Notes: generated by a model not told the origin, from the sequence alone. A DNA stretch of 44,307 nucleotides from Acidimicrobiia bacterium (GCA_022825005.1 JAJDYU010000032.1:1-44307), one strand, 5' to 3'; counted from the stretch's first letter, positions 16,524 to 26,033 are shown. Numbers and translations: made by a program.

Positions 16524-17719
16524 TGGGTGGCCCGGCGGTGGCGGTGGGCGGTTAGTTGGGCGGCTAGCTCGTCGGGGGGTGTCTTGTTGGCCAGGGCCTC
16601 AAGCACTAGATCCTGCTGTGAAGGGGGGGTGAGGCCGCCGATGGGGACGTCGCGGTCGAGGTTGGTGGGGAAGGCGTAGCCCTCGGCGCTGGCCGCTACC
16701 GCACAGGAGATGACCGCGGGGTCGAGCCCCTCTTCTTGGCGGCGCAGCAGCACGGGGTAGACGGCGTTGACGATGCGCTCCCTGTCCACCGCTTCGGTGG
16801 CCCGGCCCATGGCCGAGGAGATCTGCAACAGGTTGGCCATCCGCCGCACGTCGCTGGTGCGGTTGTGGCCGCCGGCGTGGAACACCGCCGGGCTGAAGAA
16901 CACCAGGTCGCCTTGGTCTAGCTCGATCTGCACATGGTGCTCGGCGAAGTACTCGATGAGCTCGGGCCGCCGCCATGCCAAATAGCCCAACTCGTACTTG
17001 TGGGAGTGGGGCAGCAGCATGGTGGCCCCCGTCTCCGGCGGCATGTGGCAGTGGGCCACGCCCCCCTGCAAGGTCAGAAGCGGCGACAGACGGTGGACGT
17101 GGATGGGGTAGCTCTCGGCCACCTCATCGGTCATGAACCCCACGTGGTAGTCGCGGTGGGGCATCTGGGCCGCGCCGCCGGGGTTGATGGCATTCACCTG
17201 GGCGGTGATCTGGTAGCCGGGACCGAGCCATGCCAGTGAGGCCAGATCGATCATGTCGCTCCCGTGGTAGTCCACAAAGACCTCGGGGTCGGCCACGGCC
17301 AGCTTCTCCAGGGCGTTCCACAGCCGGTCGTTGGCACCGGGCTCGGCGTAGTGGTCGCCCCCGCCGGTCCCGGCCTCGCGCTCATCGGCGATGATCTGCT
17401 CGAACACCGCCGTAGCCCGATCCACCACCGCGGGCTCAATGGCCCCGGTTATCACGATCACCCCGGGCCCGTCGTGCAGCGCCCGGGTCAGCTCACTTCG
17501 AACCGCGGCCACCTGGTCGGGATCGCTCAGGGTCCGCCGCAGATCACCGGTGCGGTACACCAATGCCCGATCCACCAGATCAGCAGCCAGCGGATAGTCG
17601 TGCAGAGCGACCTCAACCTCCACGATGGAGCGCAGTTCGTGCAGGTCAAACCCCTCACGGCTGGTGACCGCAGCCTCGCGCGCCACGGCGGGGCGGCCCC
17701 CTGGCGGTGTGGTGGTCAT
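16520..17719 (-). CDS. Phytanoyl-CoA dioxygenase (PhyH) family oxygenase
   Basis: 399 residues from ATG 17719, preceded by GAGG; a TTG start 33 bases upstream is possible but weaker. Fe(II)/2-oxoglutarate oxygenase of the PhyH family: the iron facial triad is HxD in MPHRDYHVGF plus the distal His in FFSPAVFHAGGHN, and the arginine of TSDVRRMANLLQ probably binds 2-oxoglutarate. An N-terminal region of about 100 residues is not recognised. The substrate is unknown. The gene is divergent from the binding-protein gene at 17828 and convergent with the S1 gene. Confidence 0.85.
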   Translation of the reverse strand: MTTTPPGGRPAVAREAAVTSREGFDLHELRSIVEVEVALHDYPLAADLVDRALVYRTGDLRRTLSDPDQVAAVRSELTRALHDGPGVIVITGAIEPAVVDRATAVFEQIIADEREAGTGGGDHYAEPGANDRLWNALEKLAVADPEVFVDYHGSDMIDLASLAWLGPGYQITAQVNAINPGGAAQMPHRDYHVGFMTDEVAESYPIHVHRLSPLLTLQGGVAHCHMPPETGATMLLPHSHKYELGYLAWRRPELIEYFAEHHVQIELDQGDLVFFSPAVFHAGGHNRTSDVRRMANLLQISSAMGRATEAVDRERIVNAVYPVLLRRQEEGLDPAVISCAVAASAEGYAFPTNLDRDVPIGGLTPPSQQDLVLEALANKTPPDELAAQLTAHRHRRATH

Positions 17720-17827
17720 GGCAGTGGAAACCTCATATCCATTTTCTGGCAACGTTACTTCCGCTCTGTTAGCGTCGCCGCAGAAACCATCTCATCACAT
17801 CAAGCAGTGAATTTGCAGGGGGATGTC

Positions 17828-19312
17828 ATGACTCGCACAAAGTGGCGCAATCTCGTATTCGTGCTGATCGCGGTGCTTGCACTGATCGCAGCATCGTGCA
17901 GTAGTTCAGAGGACGCCGACGAACCGCAGGTTGCGGAGCCAGCGCCGACCAGCGCTCCCGAGCCTGCCGACGAGCCGGAGCCCGCGGCCGAGCCGGAGCC
18001 AGCTGACGAGCCGGAACCGGCAGCTGAGCCCGAGCCGGCCGACGAATCAGCCGTTGAGCCCGCTGAAGAACCCGATCCCGAACCTGAGCCGACGGCAGCT
18101 CCCACACCAATTCCCGTACCCGATGGGCCAACGGTAGGCATCACCGACGACACCATCAAGATCGCCATCCTGCGCAGCGACACAAAGGCTCTCGAAGATG
18201 CCGGCATCCTCCCCGACGTAGGCGACTTACCTCTCAATTACATGACTTTTGCCGAACTGGCCAACGCCGAGGGAGGGGCCGGAGGGCGCAACATTGAGCT
18301 TGTGTTCCACATTTTCCCGCCCGGCGCGGCAGCCACCGACCAGCAGCCGGCTTGCATCGCGGCCACCGAGGACGATCAAGTGGCTATCGTCCACTTCGTA
18401 GGCGGCGTGGCAGCCGAGACTGTGTTGTGCGCCACAGAGGGTCATGATCGCATCGCCTACATGCTGTCGGGCATCTTGCCGCAGGAGATCTACGATCGCT
18501 CGAACGGATTGTTGTTCGCCCAGTCCTTGACCACTGAGCGGCTGATGGGCTCCTGGCCGGCAATGGTCGATGCTCAAGGGCTGCTCGAAGGGCGCACCCT
18601 CGGGTTGATGCGAGGCGACATCGGCGAGCACGAGGTCGCCTCTAACGTGCTCCGGGCCGCCCTTGCTGAGCTCGGATACGAAATCGCCGACGAAGTTGCC
18701 CTTCCCTGCCAGGGGTCAAGTTGCCGGCAAGTCGAACTCGGCGTTGAGCGCATGCAGTCAGCCGGGGTGGAGACAGTGTTCACCCTGGTGCCTCCCTCGC
18801 CCTCATCATCTGCAGTAAGACTGGCCGACGAAATCGGTTGGGAACCCCAGTGGCTGGTCAGCGACATAGAGAACTTGGCGTTCGACTCGGTGGCCCAAGC
18901 GGTGTACTCCCGAGTGGCCGATCTAGTCGATGGCGCTTACGGGCACACATACGGCTTAGACCGGCTGGAACGAGACGAACACGGCATCGAGTGCAATGCT
19001 CGATTCAGCGAGGCTACCGGCATCACCTACGAAGAGGGAGACGATGCCTGGAGCGCGGTGGTGAGCACATGCCTGTTCATCCAAAACGTGGTGGCCGCGG
19101 CCAATTGGTCACAAGAGAGATACGGCACCCTGAACCAGACCACTCTGGTGGAGGGCTTTGAATCTCTCAGCAACTACCGACTCGGCGACATTACCGGCTC
19201 ATGGGGCCCGGGCAAGCACGACGCCCCTGATGTGGTAACGCTCAAGATCTTCGATGGCGACTGTGCCTGTTGGTCCGAAGTACAAGGCGCTCGCATGATG
19301 CTCGAGCCGTAG
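17828..19312 (+). CDS. LivJ-like ABC substrate-binding lipoprotein
   Basis: 494 residues from ATG 17828, preceded by GCAGGGGG. Signal peptide MTRTKWRNLVFVLIAVLALIA with lipobox AASC (Cys about 24) implies lipid anchoring outside the membrane. Residues 27-93 are a Glu/Pro/Ala repeat linker, probably a flexible arm. From GITDDTIKIAILRSDT onward the protein has the type I periplasmic-binding fold of branched-chain amino-acid-type receptors (ANAEGGAGGRNIELVF, IAYMLSGILPQEIYDR, SSSAVRLADEIGWEPQW). Its position ahead of fused Liv components makes it the receptor of that importer. The paired oxidative genes argue for a non-amino-acid ligand such as an aromatic or terpenoid acid (inference). Confidence 0.88.
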   Translation: MTRTKWRNLVFVLIAVLALIAASCSSSEDADEPQVAEPAPTSAPEPADEPEPAAEPEPADEPEPAAEPEPADESAVEPAEEPDPEPEPTAAPTPIPVPDGPTVGITDDTIKIAILRSDTKALEDAGILPDVGDLPLNYMTFAELANAEGGAGGRNIELVFHIFPPGAAATDQQPACIAATEDDQVAIVHFVGGVAAETVLCATEGHDRIAYMLSGILPQEIYDRSNGLLFAQSLTTERLMGSWPAMVDAQGLLEGRTLGLMRGDIGEHEVASNVLRAALAELGYEIADEVALPCQGSSCRQVELGVERMQSAGVETVFTLVPPSPSSSAVRLADEIGWEPQWLVSDIENLAFDSVAQAVYSRVADLVDGAYGHTYGLDRLERDEHGIECNARFSEATGITYEEGDDAWSAVVSTCLFIQNVVAAANWSQERYGTLNQTTLVEGFESLSNYRLGDITGSWGPGKHDAPDVVTLKIFDGDCACWSEVQGARMMLEP

Positions 19313-19355
19313 CCGAGCCTCACTGGACAGACGGTGCTTGGAGCCATCTGAAGGG

Positions 19356-21557
19356 ATGACCGAATCGCCAACGTCGGATACCCCGGCAGACCTAGTCGCC
19401 AGGGTCTTCGACGAAGAAGAGCGCCGACAACAGGGTATTGCCGCGGCCGAAGCCGCCCAGCGCGGCCCCGAGGGCAGCTTCGACGCCGAACAGCTCACGC
19501 TGCGCCAGGGCCTTCGCCGGGGCGGAAAGGGACTGATCGGGTTCATCGGCCTGCTCGGCTTCGTGGAGACGCTGGAGACGTCGGCGTTCGCGGTTGTCGC
19601 CCCCGACATCCAGAAGTCGCTCGACGTTTCCGATGGCACCATCGGCGCCATCGGGGGTGCATTCGGCATCTTGTTCCTGCTGGGGTCCATCCCGCTGAGC
19701 TCGGTGGCCGACCGCATGCCCCGCAAGCTGGTGGTGGGAGCGGCGATGTCGCTGTGGTCCGTGGTGGTCATGGTGACCAGCGCCATCTCCAACGCGTTCT
19801 TGCTGTTCATCGCCCGCATGGGCGCCGGGCTCGGGCAGTCGTATTACATCCCGGTGGCCGGGCCCATGCTGATGGACGGCTACCCAATCGGGGCCCGGGC
19901 CAAGGTCTTCGCTCTGAACGGCTGGTTCCAGATGGCCGGCCAAGCCCTGGGCCCGCTGGTAGCGGGATTGGTCGTTTTGATCGCCACCGGCGACGAGGGC
20001 TGGCGGTGGGTATTCCTCACCATGGGGATCATGGGTGTTCCCCTGGCCATCAGCGCCTTTTTCGTGCGCGAGCCCCGTCGGGGAAGCCACGAGATGCAGG
20101 CCGTGCTCGGCAAGGAGCTTGAGAAATCCGACGACGAACTGCCCATTTCGCTGTCGGTGGCCTTCGAACGGCTCAAGAAAATCAAGTCGTTCTACTACTA
20201 CCTCACCGGCATGGCGGCCATCGGGTTCGCCATCTTCACCACCATCATCTTCATCAACCTCCACCTCGAGGACCATTTCGAGCTGAGCGCGTTCGAGCGG
20301 GGCGTCTTCGGATCGCTGACCGTGCTGCCCGGCTTCGTGGGCGCGGCAGTTTCGGGCAAGCGGGCCGACGCACTGTTCAAGGAGCACCCCTCCAGGGCCA
20401 TGGTCTTCATCGGCCTTCTCGTGGTGACCTTCGGCGCAATCCAGGTGGTGGGGATATGGATGCCCACGGTGTTGCTGCTCGGGATATTCCTGGGTGCCTC
20501 CAATGCCTTTGCCCGGGCCGCCTTCGCCATCCTGCCTGGGGTGATCGCCTCGGTCATCCCCTACCGGCTCAGGTCCCGGGGCACCGCGCTGGTGGGAATC
20601 TACATGTTCTTGTTCGGGGCGTTTCTGGGCGCGGTGATCACCGGCATGCTCAGCGATGTTCACGGCGAGCAGACTGCGCTCACCGTCGTGATCTTGCCCG
20701 CCACACTGGTGGGGGGATCGCTCATGGCCTATGGCTCCCGGTTCATCGAGGGCGACATCGCCCTGGTCATCGAGGAGTTGCAGGAAGAACAAGACGAGGC
20801 CGAGCGCCTGATGGCCGCCGACGCGGCCGACATTCCGGTGCTCCAAGTGCGCAACCTGGACTTCTCCTACGGCAAGGTGCAGGTGCTGTTCGACATCGGC
20901 TTCGAAGTACGCCGGGGGGAGTCGTTGGCCTTGCTGGGCACCAACGGGGCGGGCAAGTCGACTGTCTTGCGGGTGGTCAGCGGACTGGGAGTGCCCCAGC
21001 GAGGCGTGGTGCGGCTCAACGGTCGCACCATCACCTATGCCGACCCCGGGATGAGGGCCAAGATCGGGATCGTGCAACTTGCCGGTGGCAATGCGCTCTT
21101 CCCTGGCTTGTCGGTGGAGGAGAATCTGCGGATGGCCGGATATCGCTATGGCCGCGCCGAACTCGAGGCGCGTCTGGAGCGGGCCTACGACCTGTTTCCG
21201 GTGATATCCGAGCGTCGGTCAGCCGTCGCTGGTGAATTCTCCGGCGGCCAGCAGCAAATGCTGTCGCTGTCCATGGCATTGATGCACGACCCCGAAGTCT
21301 TGATGATTGACGAACTGTCGCTCGGCTTGGCCCCGGTCGCCGTGCAGTCGCTGTTGGAGGTGATTGAGCGGCTCCGGGCCGACGGGCAGACAATGATCAT
21401 CGTTGAGCAGTCGCTCAATGTGGCCTTGGCGGTGTCAGACCGGGCCATTTTCTTGGAAAAGGGGCAAGTCCGCTTTGAAGGGCCGGCCCAAGAACTGGCC
21501 GAGCGCGACGACCTGGCCCGTGCTGTTTTTCTGGGAGAGTCAGGATCGGGGGGCTGA
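19356..21557 (+). CDS. MFS transporter fused to LivF-type ABC ATPase
   Basis: 733 residues from ATG 19356 (a TTG 18 bases upstream is an alternative). Residues about 60-470 are a 12-helix MFS permease: FVETLETSAFAVVAPDI in helix 1 and motif A as SSVADRMPRKLVV between helices 2 and 3. After a short acidic linker (ELQEEQDEAERL), residues 490-730 are a LivF-type ATPase: FSYGKVQVLFDIGF, Walker A GTNGAGKST at about 528, signature FSGGQQQM, Walker B VLMIDELSLGLAP, and the switch His replaced in the IIVEQSLN segment as usual in LivF. The frame is continuous across the junction, so this is a true fusion. The next gene starts 2 bases after its stop and supplies LivH, LivM and LivG, so the ATPase half completes that transporter. 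The role of the MFS half is unknown. Confidence 0.92.
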   Translation: MTESPTSDTPADLVARVFDEEERRQQGIAAAEAAQRGPEGSFDAEQLTLRQGLRRGGKGLIGFIGLLGFVETLETSAFAVVAPDIQKSLDVSDGTIGAIGGAFGILFLLGSIPLSSVADRMPRKLVVGAAMSLWSVVVMVTSAISNAFLLFIARMGAGLGQSYYIPVAGPMLMDGYPIGARAKVFALNGWFQMAGQALGPLVAGLVVLIATGDEGWRWVFLTMGIMGVPLAISAFFVREPRRGSHEMQAVLGKELEKSDDELPISLSVAFERLKKIKSFYYYLTGMAAIGFAIFTTIIFINLHLEDHFELSAFERGVFGSLTVLPGFVGAAVSGKRADALFKEHPSRAMVFIGLLVVTFGAIQVVGIWMPTVLLLGIFLGASNAFARAAFAILPGVIASVIPYRLRSRGTALVGIYMFLFGAFLGAVITGMLSDVHGEQTALTVVILPATLVGGSLMAYGSRFIEGDIALVIEELQEEQDEAERLMAADAADIPVLQVRNLDFSYGKVQVLFDIGFEVRRGESLALLGTNGAGKSTVLRVVSGLGVPQRGVVRLNGRTITYADPGMRAKIGIVQLAGGNALFPGLSVEENLRMAGYRYGRAELEARLERAYDLFPVISERRSAVAGEFSGGQQQMLSLSMALMHDPEVLMIDELSLGLAPVAVQSLLEVIERLRADGQTMIIVEQSLNVALAVSDRAIFLEKGQVRFEGPAQELAERDDLARAVFLGESGSGG

Positions 21558-21559
21558 GC

Positions 21560-24490
21560 GTGCTGGGACCCCTCCACACTGTGTTGGGCGCCATCGATGG
21601 TGTGCTCGGCACTGTCGAGTCGGTGCTGGCATTCGCCGTCAACCGCCAGATCGTATTCAACGGGATGGTCACCGGCGTCACCTACGGAGTGATGGCGGTG
21701 GGCTTGGTGCTGATCTTTCGATCCTCTCGGGTGGTCAACATCGCCCACGCCGAAGTCGGGGCATTCGGTGCCGCTCTGCTGGGCCTGTTGGTGGCCAAGT
21801 ACGGTGTGCCCTACCCGATTGCGCTAATCGCCGGACTGGCCTCGGGGGCGGCCTTCGGCGGGCTAATTGAGCTAACAGTGGTGCGGCGGCTGTCCAAGGC
21901 CCCCAAGGTCATCTTGTTCGTGGCCACCATGGGCGCCGCGCAAGTGGTATTTCTGGCGGGCTTCTGGCTTCCCAACTTCACCGCTATCGCCAACTTCCCG
22001 ACGCCTTTCGAAGGCCGTTGGGAGCTGTTCGATATCAGGATTCGCAGCGAGCAATTGCTGGTGCTCATAGTGGTGCCTGCCCTCACCGCGGCCCTCGCGC
22101 TGTTCTTGGAGCGCACCAAGTACGGCACCGCCATTCGTGCCTCGGCCGAAAATCCCGATGCCGCCCGGCTGTCGGCCATCAGCACCAAAGCCATGTCTAC
22201 TGCGGTGTGGACCATCGCCGGGTTGCTGTCTGCTATTACGGCGGTGCTGGTAGCTCCCCTAAAGGGAGACGGAACGGTGATCGAGGCTGCTTCGCTCGGA
22301 CCCGGACTGCTTTTGCGAGCGTTGACCGCAGCGCTGATCGCCCGGATGCACTCGCTGCCCGTGGCGCTGTTGACCGGTGTGGCTATTGGCGCGGCCGAGA
22401 CGATGGTTCTGTTCAACTACTTCAACGAGCCCGGACTGATCGATGCCGGACTGTTCGTGGCCATGCTGATGTCGGTTATCTCCTACTCTCGGCGACAGCG
22501 AGGCGCCGAGCGGGCTCAGGCGATGTCATTCGCCCCCCGCGTGCGCCCGGTCCCCCGCCAACTGGAACAGCTCTGGTGGGTCCGTCGGCTACCCCAAATC
22601 ATGGTCACCGCTGCTCTGGTGACCGCCATCGTGCTTCCGCTGATTGTGACCCGACCATCCCGGCATTTCCTCTACTCCACCATGCTGCTGCTGGCCATCG
22701 TGGCCATGTCTCTCACTCTGCTCACCGGCTGGGCCGGCCAGCTCTCACTGGGGCAGTTCGCCTTTGCCGGACTCGGCGCCATGCTCACCACTGCAATGGT
22801 GAGAGGCATCAACTTCTCCATCGGCAGCAGCGAGTTCGAACTGCCGGTGATCCCGTTTGAAGGTGCGTTGTTTCTGGCCGCCTTCGCCTGCCTGGTCACT
22901 GCATTGGTGGTGGGATTGCCCGCGCTGCGCGTCCGCGGGCTGTTTCTGGCCGTCACTACACTGGCCTTCGCCGTTATGGCCGAAAGCTGGCTGCTGGAGC
23001 GCGACGTGCTCACCGGCGGCGACCTAATTGTCCGCCTGCCCCGGGCCCGATGGGGAGACTCCTTCGACCTGAGCTCACAGCGCACCTACTACTACGTGTG
23101 CTTGGGCGTGCTGTGCTTGTGCGCCGTCTTGGTGAGCCGCATCCGCCGCAGCGGGGTGGGACGGTCGCTCATCGCGGTGCGCGACAACGAGCAGAGCGCG
23201 GCGGCGTTCACCGTGTCGCCCACCCGCATGAAGCTGGTGGCGTTCGCCATCTCCGGCGCGCTGGCCGGCTTGGCCGGCGGCCTCATCGCCGGGCTGCGGG
23301 TGCAGTTCGGGCCTACCGCGTTCTCCCCCGACGAGTCGCTTCGGGTGGTGGCCATTGCCGTCATCGGCGGACTGTCCTCGATCTGGGGGGTGATCCTGGG
23401 CGCGCTGTGGGTGGTGGGCATTCCGTCGTTCTTCGCCGAGTCGGAGCAGGTGCGCTTGCTCACCTCGGGCGCCGGCGTCTTGATCTTGCTGATGTACCTG
23501 CCCGGCGGGCTGATCCAGGTGGCCTACTCACTGCGCGATGCCATTTTTGCCGCCGCGGCCAAGCGGATTCCCGATACCACCGAGGAAAGAGAGGCCGCCC
23601 CCATTCCCGCCCGGGCCGTTTCGGCCGCGGTGGCCGACCGAAAGGCCCCGGCCGGGGTGCCCGCCCTGGCCACAACCGGGGTGTCGGTGCAATTCGGCGG
23701 GGTGCATGCGGTGGAGGACGTCGCGCTCAACGTGCAGCCCGGCGAGGTGGTCGGGCTCATCGGCACCAACGGCGCGGGCAAGACCACCCTGATGAACGCG
23801 GTCGGCGGGTTCGTGCCGTCGGTGGGACAGGTGGAGATATTCGGCACCAACGTGACCCGCCTCTCCCCCAGCCGCCGGGCCAGCCTGGGATTGGGACGCA
23901 CCTTCCAGCAGGCCGACCTGTTCCCCGACCTCACCGTGCGGGAGACCATCCAGGTGGCCCTGGAGGCCCGGGGCCGATCCCAGGTCATCCCCACGCTTTT
24001 GGGCCTGCCCAGCGCCCGGCGCCGGGAGCGCACCCGCCAGGCCGAGGGCGACGAGCTCATCAGCTTCTTCGGGCTGGGCCGCTATGCCAGCTCGTTCATC
24101 AGCGAGCTCTCCACCGGCACCCGCCGCATCGTCGAGCTGTCGTGCCTCATCGCGCTGGAGGCCCGGGTGCTGTGCCTCGACGAGCCCACCGCCGGGGTGG
24201 CCCAGCGGGAGACCGAGGCGTTCGCACCGCTGGTGCTGCGCATCCGCGAGGAGCTGGGCGCGTCGCTTTTGGTGATCGAGCACGACATGCCGTTCATCAT
24301 GGGCATCAGCGACCGGGTGTACTGCCTGGAGGCCGGGGCCATCATCGCCGAGGGCACCCCCGAGGAGGTGCGCAACGACCCGCTGGTGATCGCCAGCTAC
24401 CTCGGCACCGACGAGCGGGCCATCGCCCGCAGCGGCGCGGCCGCGCCCCGTGACAGACTCGATTCCCAGCAGGAGACGGGCCATGACTGA
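21560..24490 (+). CDS. LivH-LivM-LivG triple fusion: ABC permeases plus ATPase
   Basis: 976 residues from GTG 21560. LivH-like permease at about 1-310 (VTGVTYGVMAVGLVLIFRSSRVVNIAHAEVG, cut here to its known core; ASAENPDAARLSAI is the coupling helix region). LivM-like permease at about 370-660 (TLLTGWAGQLSLGQFAF, RVRGLFLAVTTLAFAVM, AVRDNEQSAAAF, FSPDESLRVVAIAVIGG). LivG-like ATPase at about 700-960: Walker A GTNGAGKTT at 734, LGLGRTFQQADLFPDLTV, a degenerate signature ELSTGTRR in place of LSGGQ, Walker B VLCLDEPTAGV and switch His in VIEHDM. With the LivF domain of the preceding fusion this gives both permeases and both ATPases of one importer. Its end overlaps the P450 start by 8 bases. Confidence 0.93.
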   Translation: MLGPLHTVLGAIDGVLGTVESVLAFAVNRQIVFNGMVTGVTYGVMAVGLVLIFRSSRVVNIAHAEVGAFGAALLGLLVAKYGVPYPIALIAGLASGAAFGGLIELTVVRRLSKAPKVILFVATMGAAQVVFLAGFWLPNFTAIANFPTPFEGRWELFDIRIRSEQLLVLIVVPALTAALALFLERTKYGTAIRASAENPDAARLSAISTKAMSTAVWTIAGLLSAITAVLVAPLKGDGTVIEAASLGPGLLLRALTAALIARMHSLPVALLTGVAIGAAETMVLFNYFNEPGLIDAGLFVAMLMSVISYSRRQRGAERAQAMSFAPRVRPVPRQLEQLWWVRRLPQIMVTAALVTAIVLPLIVTRPSRHFLYSTMLLLAIVAMSLTLLTGWAGQLSLGQFAFAGLGAMLTTAMVRGINFSIGSSEFELPVIPFEGALFLAAFACLVTALVVGLPALRVRGLFLAVTTLAFAVMAESWLLERDVLTGGDLIVRLPRARWGDSFDLSSQRTYYYVCLGVLCLCAVLVSRIRRSGVGRSLIAVRDNEQSAAAFTVSPTRMKLVAFAISGALAGLAGGLIAGLRVQFGPTAFSPDESLRVVAIAVIGGLSSIWGVILGALWVVGIPSFFAESEQVRLLTSGAGVLILLMYLPGGLIQVAYSLRDAIFAAAAKRIPDTTEEREAAPIPARAVSAAVADRKAPAGVPALATTGVSVQFGGVHAVEDVALNVQPGEVVGLIGTNGAGKTTLMNAVGGFVPSVGQVEIFGTNVTRLSPSRRASLGLGRTFQQADLFPDLTVRETIQVALEARGRSQVIPTLLGLPSARRRERTRQAEGDELISFFGLGRYASSFISELSTGTRRIVELSCLIALEARVLCLDEPTAGVAQRETEAFAPLVLRIREELGASLLVIEHDMPFIMGISDRVYCLEAGAIIAEGTPEEVRNDPLVIASYLGTDERAIARSGAAAPRDRLDSQQETGHD

Positions 24491-25766
24491 ACTGGACAGC
24501 CGGAACTTCTTCACCGACCCCGAGTTGGTGGCCGACCCCTACGGGTACTTCGACCGCCTGCGGTCCCAGTGCCCGGTGCATCCCGAGCCCCACCACGACG
24601 TGGTGATGATCACCGGCTACCGCGAGGCCATCGAGGTCTACAACGACAACGACGGCTTCTCGGCCTGCAATGCGGTGTCGGGGCCCTTCCCCGGGTTCCC
24701 GGTGCCGCTGGAGGGCGACGACATCAGCGGTCTCATCGCCGAGCACCGGCACAAGCTGCCCATGTCGGATCAGCTCCCCACCATGGACCCGCCGGCCCAC
24801 ACCGACCACCGGTCGCTGCTCATGCGGCTCATAACCCCCAAGCGCCTGAGCGAGAACGAGGAGTTCATGTGGCGCCTGGCCGACCGCCAGCTCGACACCT
24901 TCATCGAGCAGGGCCAGTGCGAGTTCATCCGCGATTTCGCCCAGCCTTTCGCCCTTTTGGTGGTGGCCGATCTTTTGGGGGTGCCCGACGACGACCGGGA
25001 CAACTTCACCCGGCAGCTCCTGCACCGCCCCGACGACCACGGCATCGGCTCAACCGACGAGCACGCCATGGCCCACAACCCCCTCGAGTTCCTCTACAGC
25101 CAGTTCAGCGGCTACATCGAGGACCGCCGGGCCAACCCCCGAGACGACGTGCTCACCGGGCTGGCCAGCGCCACCTTCCCCGACGGCTCGACCCCCGAGG
25201 TGCTCGACGCGGTGCGAATCGCCGCCAACGTGTTTGCGGCCGGCACCGAGACCACCGTGCGCCTGCTCAGCACCATGCTGTTCTTCTTGGCCGAGGATCC
25301 CGAGCTCCAGAGCCGAATCCGCGACGACCGCTCGCTTATCGGCAACTTCGTGGAAGAGGCGCTGCGCATCGAGAGCCCCATCAAGGGCGACTTCCGCCTG
25401 GCCCAGCGCCCGGTGACCGTGGGCGGGGTGGATCTGACCGCGGGCACCACCGTCATGCTGCTCAACGGGGCGGCCAACCGCGACCCCGAACAGTTCTCCA
25501 AGCCCCACGCCCTCGACATCGAGCGGGACAACGCCCGGTCGCACCTGGCGTTCGGCCGGGGCATCCACACCTGTCCCGGCGCCCCTTTGGCCCGAGCCGA
25601 GGCCCGGGTGAGCCTCAACCGCATTCTCGACCGCATGGCCGACATCGCCATCTCCGAGGATGTCCACGGACCCCCCGGCGAGCGCCGCCTCGTCTACGTG
25701 CCCACCCACATACTGCGGGGCCTGGCCTTCCTGGGCCTCCAGTTCACCCCGGTCAGCTCGCACTAG
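24483..25766 (+). CDS. Cytochrome P450
   Basis: 427 residues from ATG 24483, with AGGAGA 6 bases upstream. Heme-thiolate loop FGRGIHTCPGAP with Cys364; the I-helix oxygen-binding motif is AAGTETT (Glu256 in the acidic position); the K-helix ExxR is EEAL-R (FVEEALRIE). It is a soluble bacterial class I P450 needing a ferredoxin, which is encoded 2 bases downstream. Its overlap with the transporter gene indicates that substrate import and hydroxylation are coupled. The substrate is unknown; NADH ferredoxin reductase is not encoded nearby. Confidence 0.95.
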   Translation: MTELDSRNFFTDPELVADPYGYFDRLRSQCPVHPEPHHDVVMITGYREAIEVYNDNDGFSACNAVSGPFPGFPVPLEGDDISGLIAEHRHKLPMSDQLPTMDPPAHTDHRSLLMRLITPKRLSENEEFMWRLADRQLDTFIEQGQCEFIRDFAQPFALLVVADLLGVPDDDRDNFTRQLLHRPDDHGIGSTDEHAMAHNPLEFLYSQFSGYIEDRRANPRDDVLTGLASATFPDGSTPEVLDAVRIAANVFAAGTETTVRLLSTMLFFLAEDPELQSRIRDDRSLIGNFVEEALRIESPIKGDFRLAQRPVTVGGVDLTAGTTVMLLNGAANRDPEQFSKPHALDIERDNARSHLAFGRGIHTCPGAPLARAEARVSLNRILDRMADIAISEDVHGPPGERRLVYVPTHILRGLAFLGLQFTPVSSH

Positions 25767-25768
25767 CG

Positions 25769-25957
25769 ATGAAGGTGGCGGTGGACGACGAGGTGTGCGC
25801 CGGGCACGGCGTGTGTACCGTGCTCTGCCCCGAGGTGTTCGTGCTGGAAGACGCCGGCTACGCCCGGGCCATAGCGGAGGAAGTGCCCGCCCAGCACGAG
25901 GCCGCGGTGCGGGAAGCGGAAATCCGATGCCCGACAAGGGCAATCCGGGTTCAGTAG
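25769..25957 (+). CDS. [3Fe-4S] ferredoxin, P450 redox partner
   Basis: 62 residues. Cluster motif C10-x2-H13-x2-C16, with C20-P21, and C54-P55 near the C-terminus: the second Cys of a CxxCxxC motif is His, the hallmark of P450-associated [3Fe-4S] ferredoxins, where C10, C16 and C54 bind the cluster. The residue in the H13 position is thought to tune redox potential and partner choice. It starts 2 bases after the P450 stop, so the two are co-translated and almost certainly partners. Confidence 0.93.
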   Translation: MKVAVDDEVCAGHGVCTVLCPEVFVLEDAGYARAIAEEVPAQHEAAVREAEIRCPTRAIRVQ

Positions 25958-26033
25958 CATGCCCCCTAGAACCACGTTCTTGTTGAGAATGACACCGGGG
26001 CCAGCGGCAAAAGGCCAGCAGCGGAGGGAGAGC

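Noticed and set aside
17264..17827. N-terminal extension of the LivJ-like lipoprotein
   Set aside because: The open frame continues far upstream, but the signal peptide begins at 17828 with a good ribosome-binding site and the upstream part is antisense to the PhyH gene.
17940..18100. Glu/Pro/Ala repeats in the binding lipoprotein as a possible CRISPR or satellite array
   Set aside because: The repeats are short, degenerate and in frame, as expected for a flexible lipoprotein linker; there are no spacers.
19392..21077. 561-codon minus-strand open frame opposite the MFS-LivF gene
   Set aside because: His/Glu/Gly-rich shadow with no recognisable motifs; the sense strand has conserved MFS and ATPase motifs in order.
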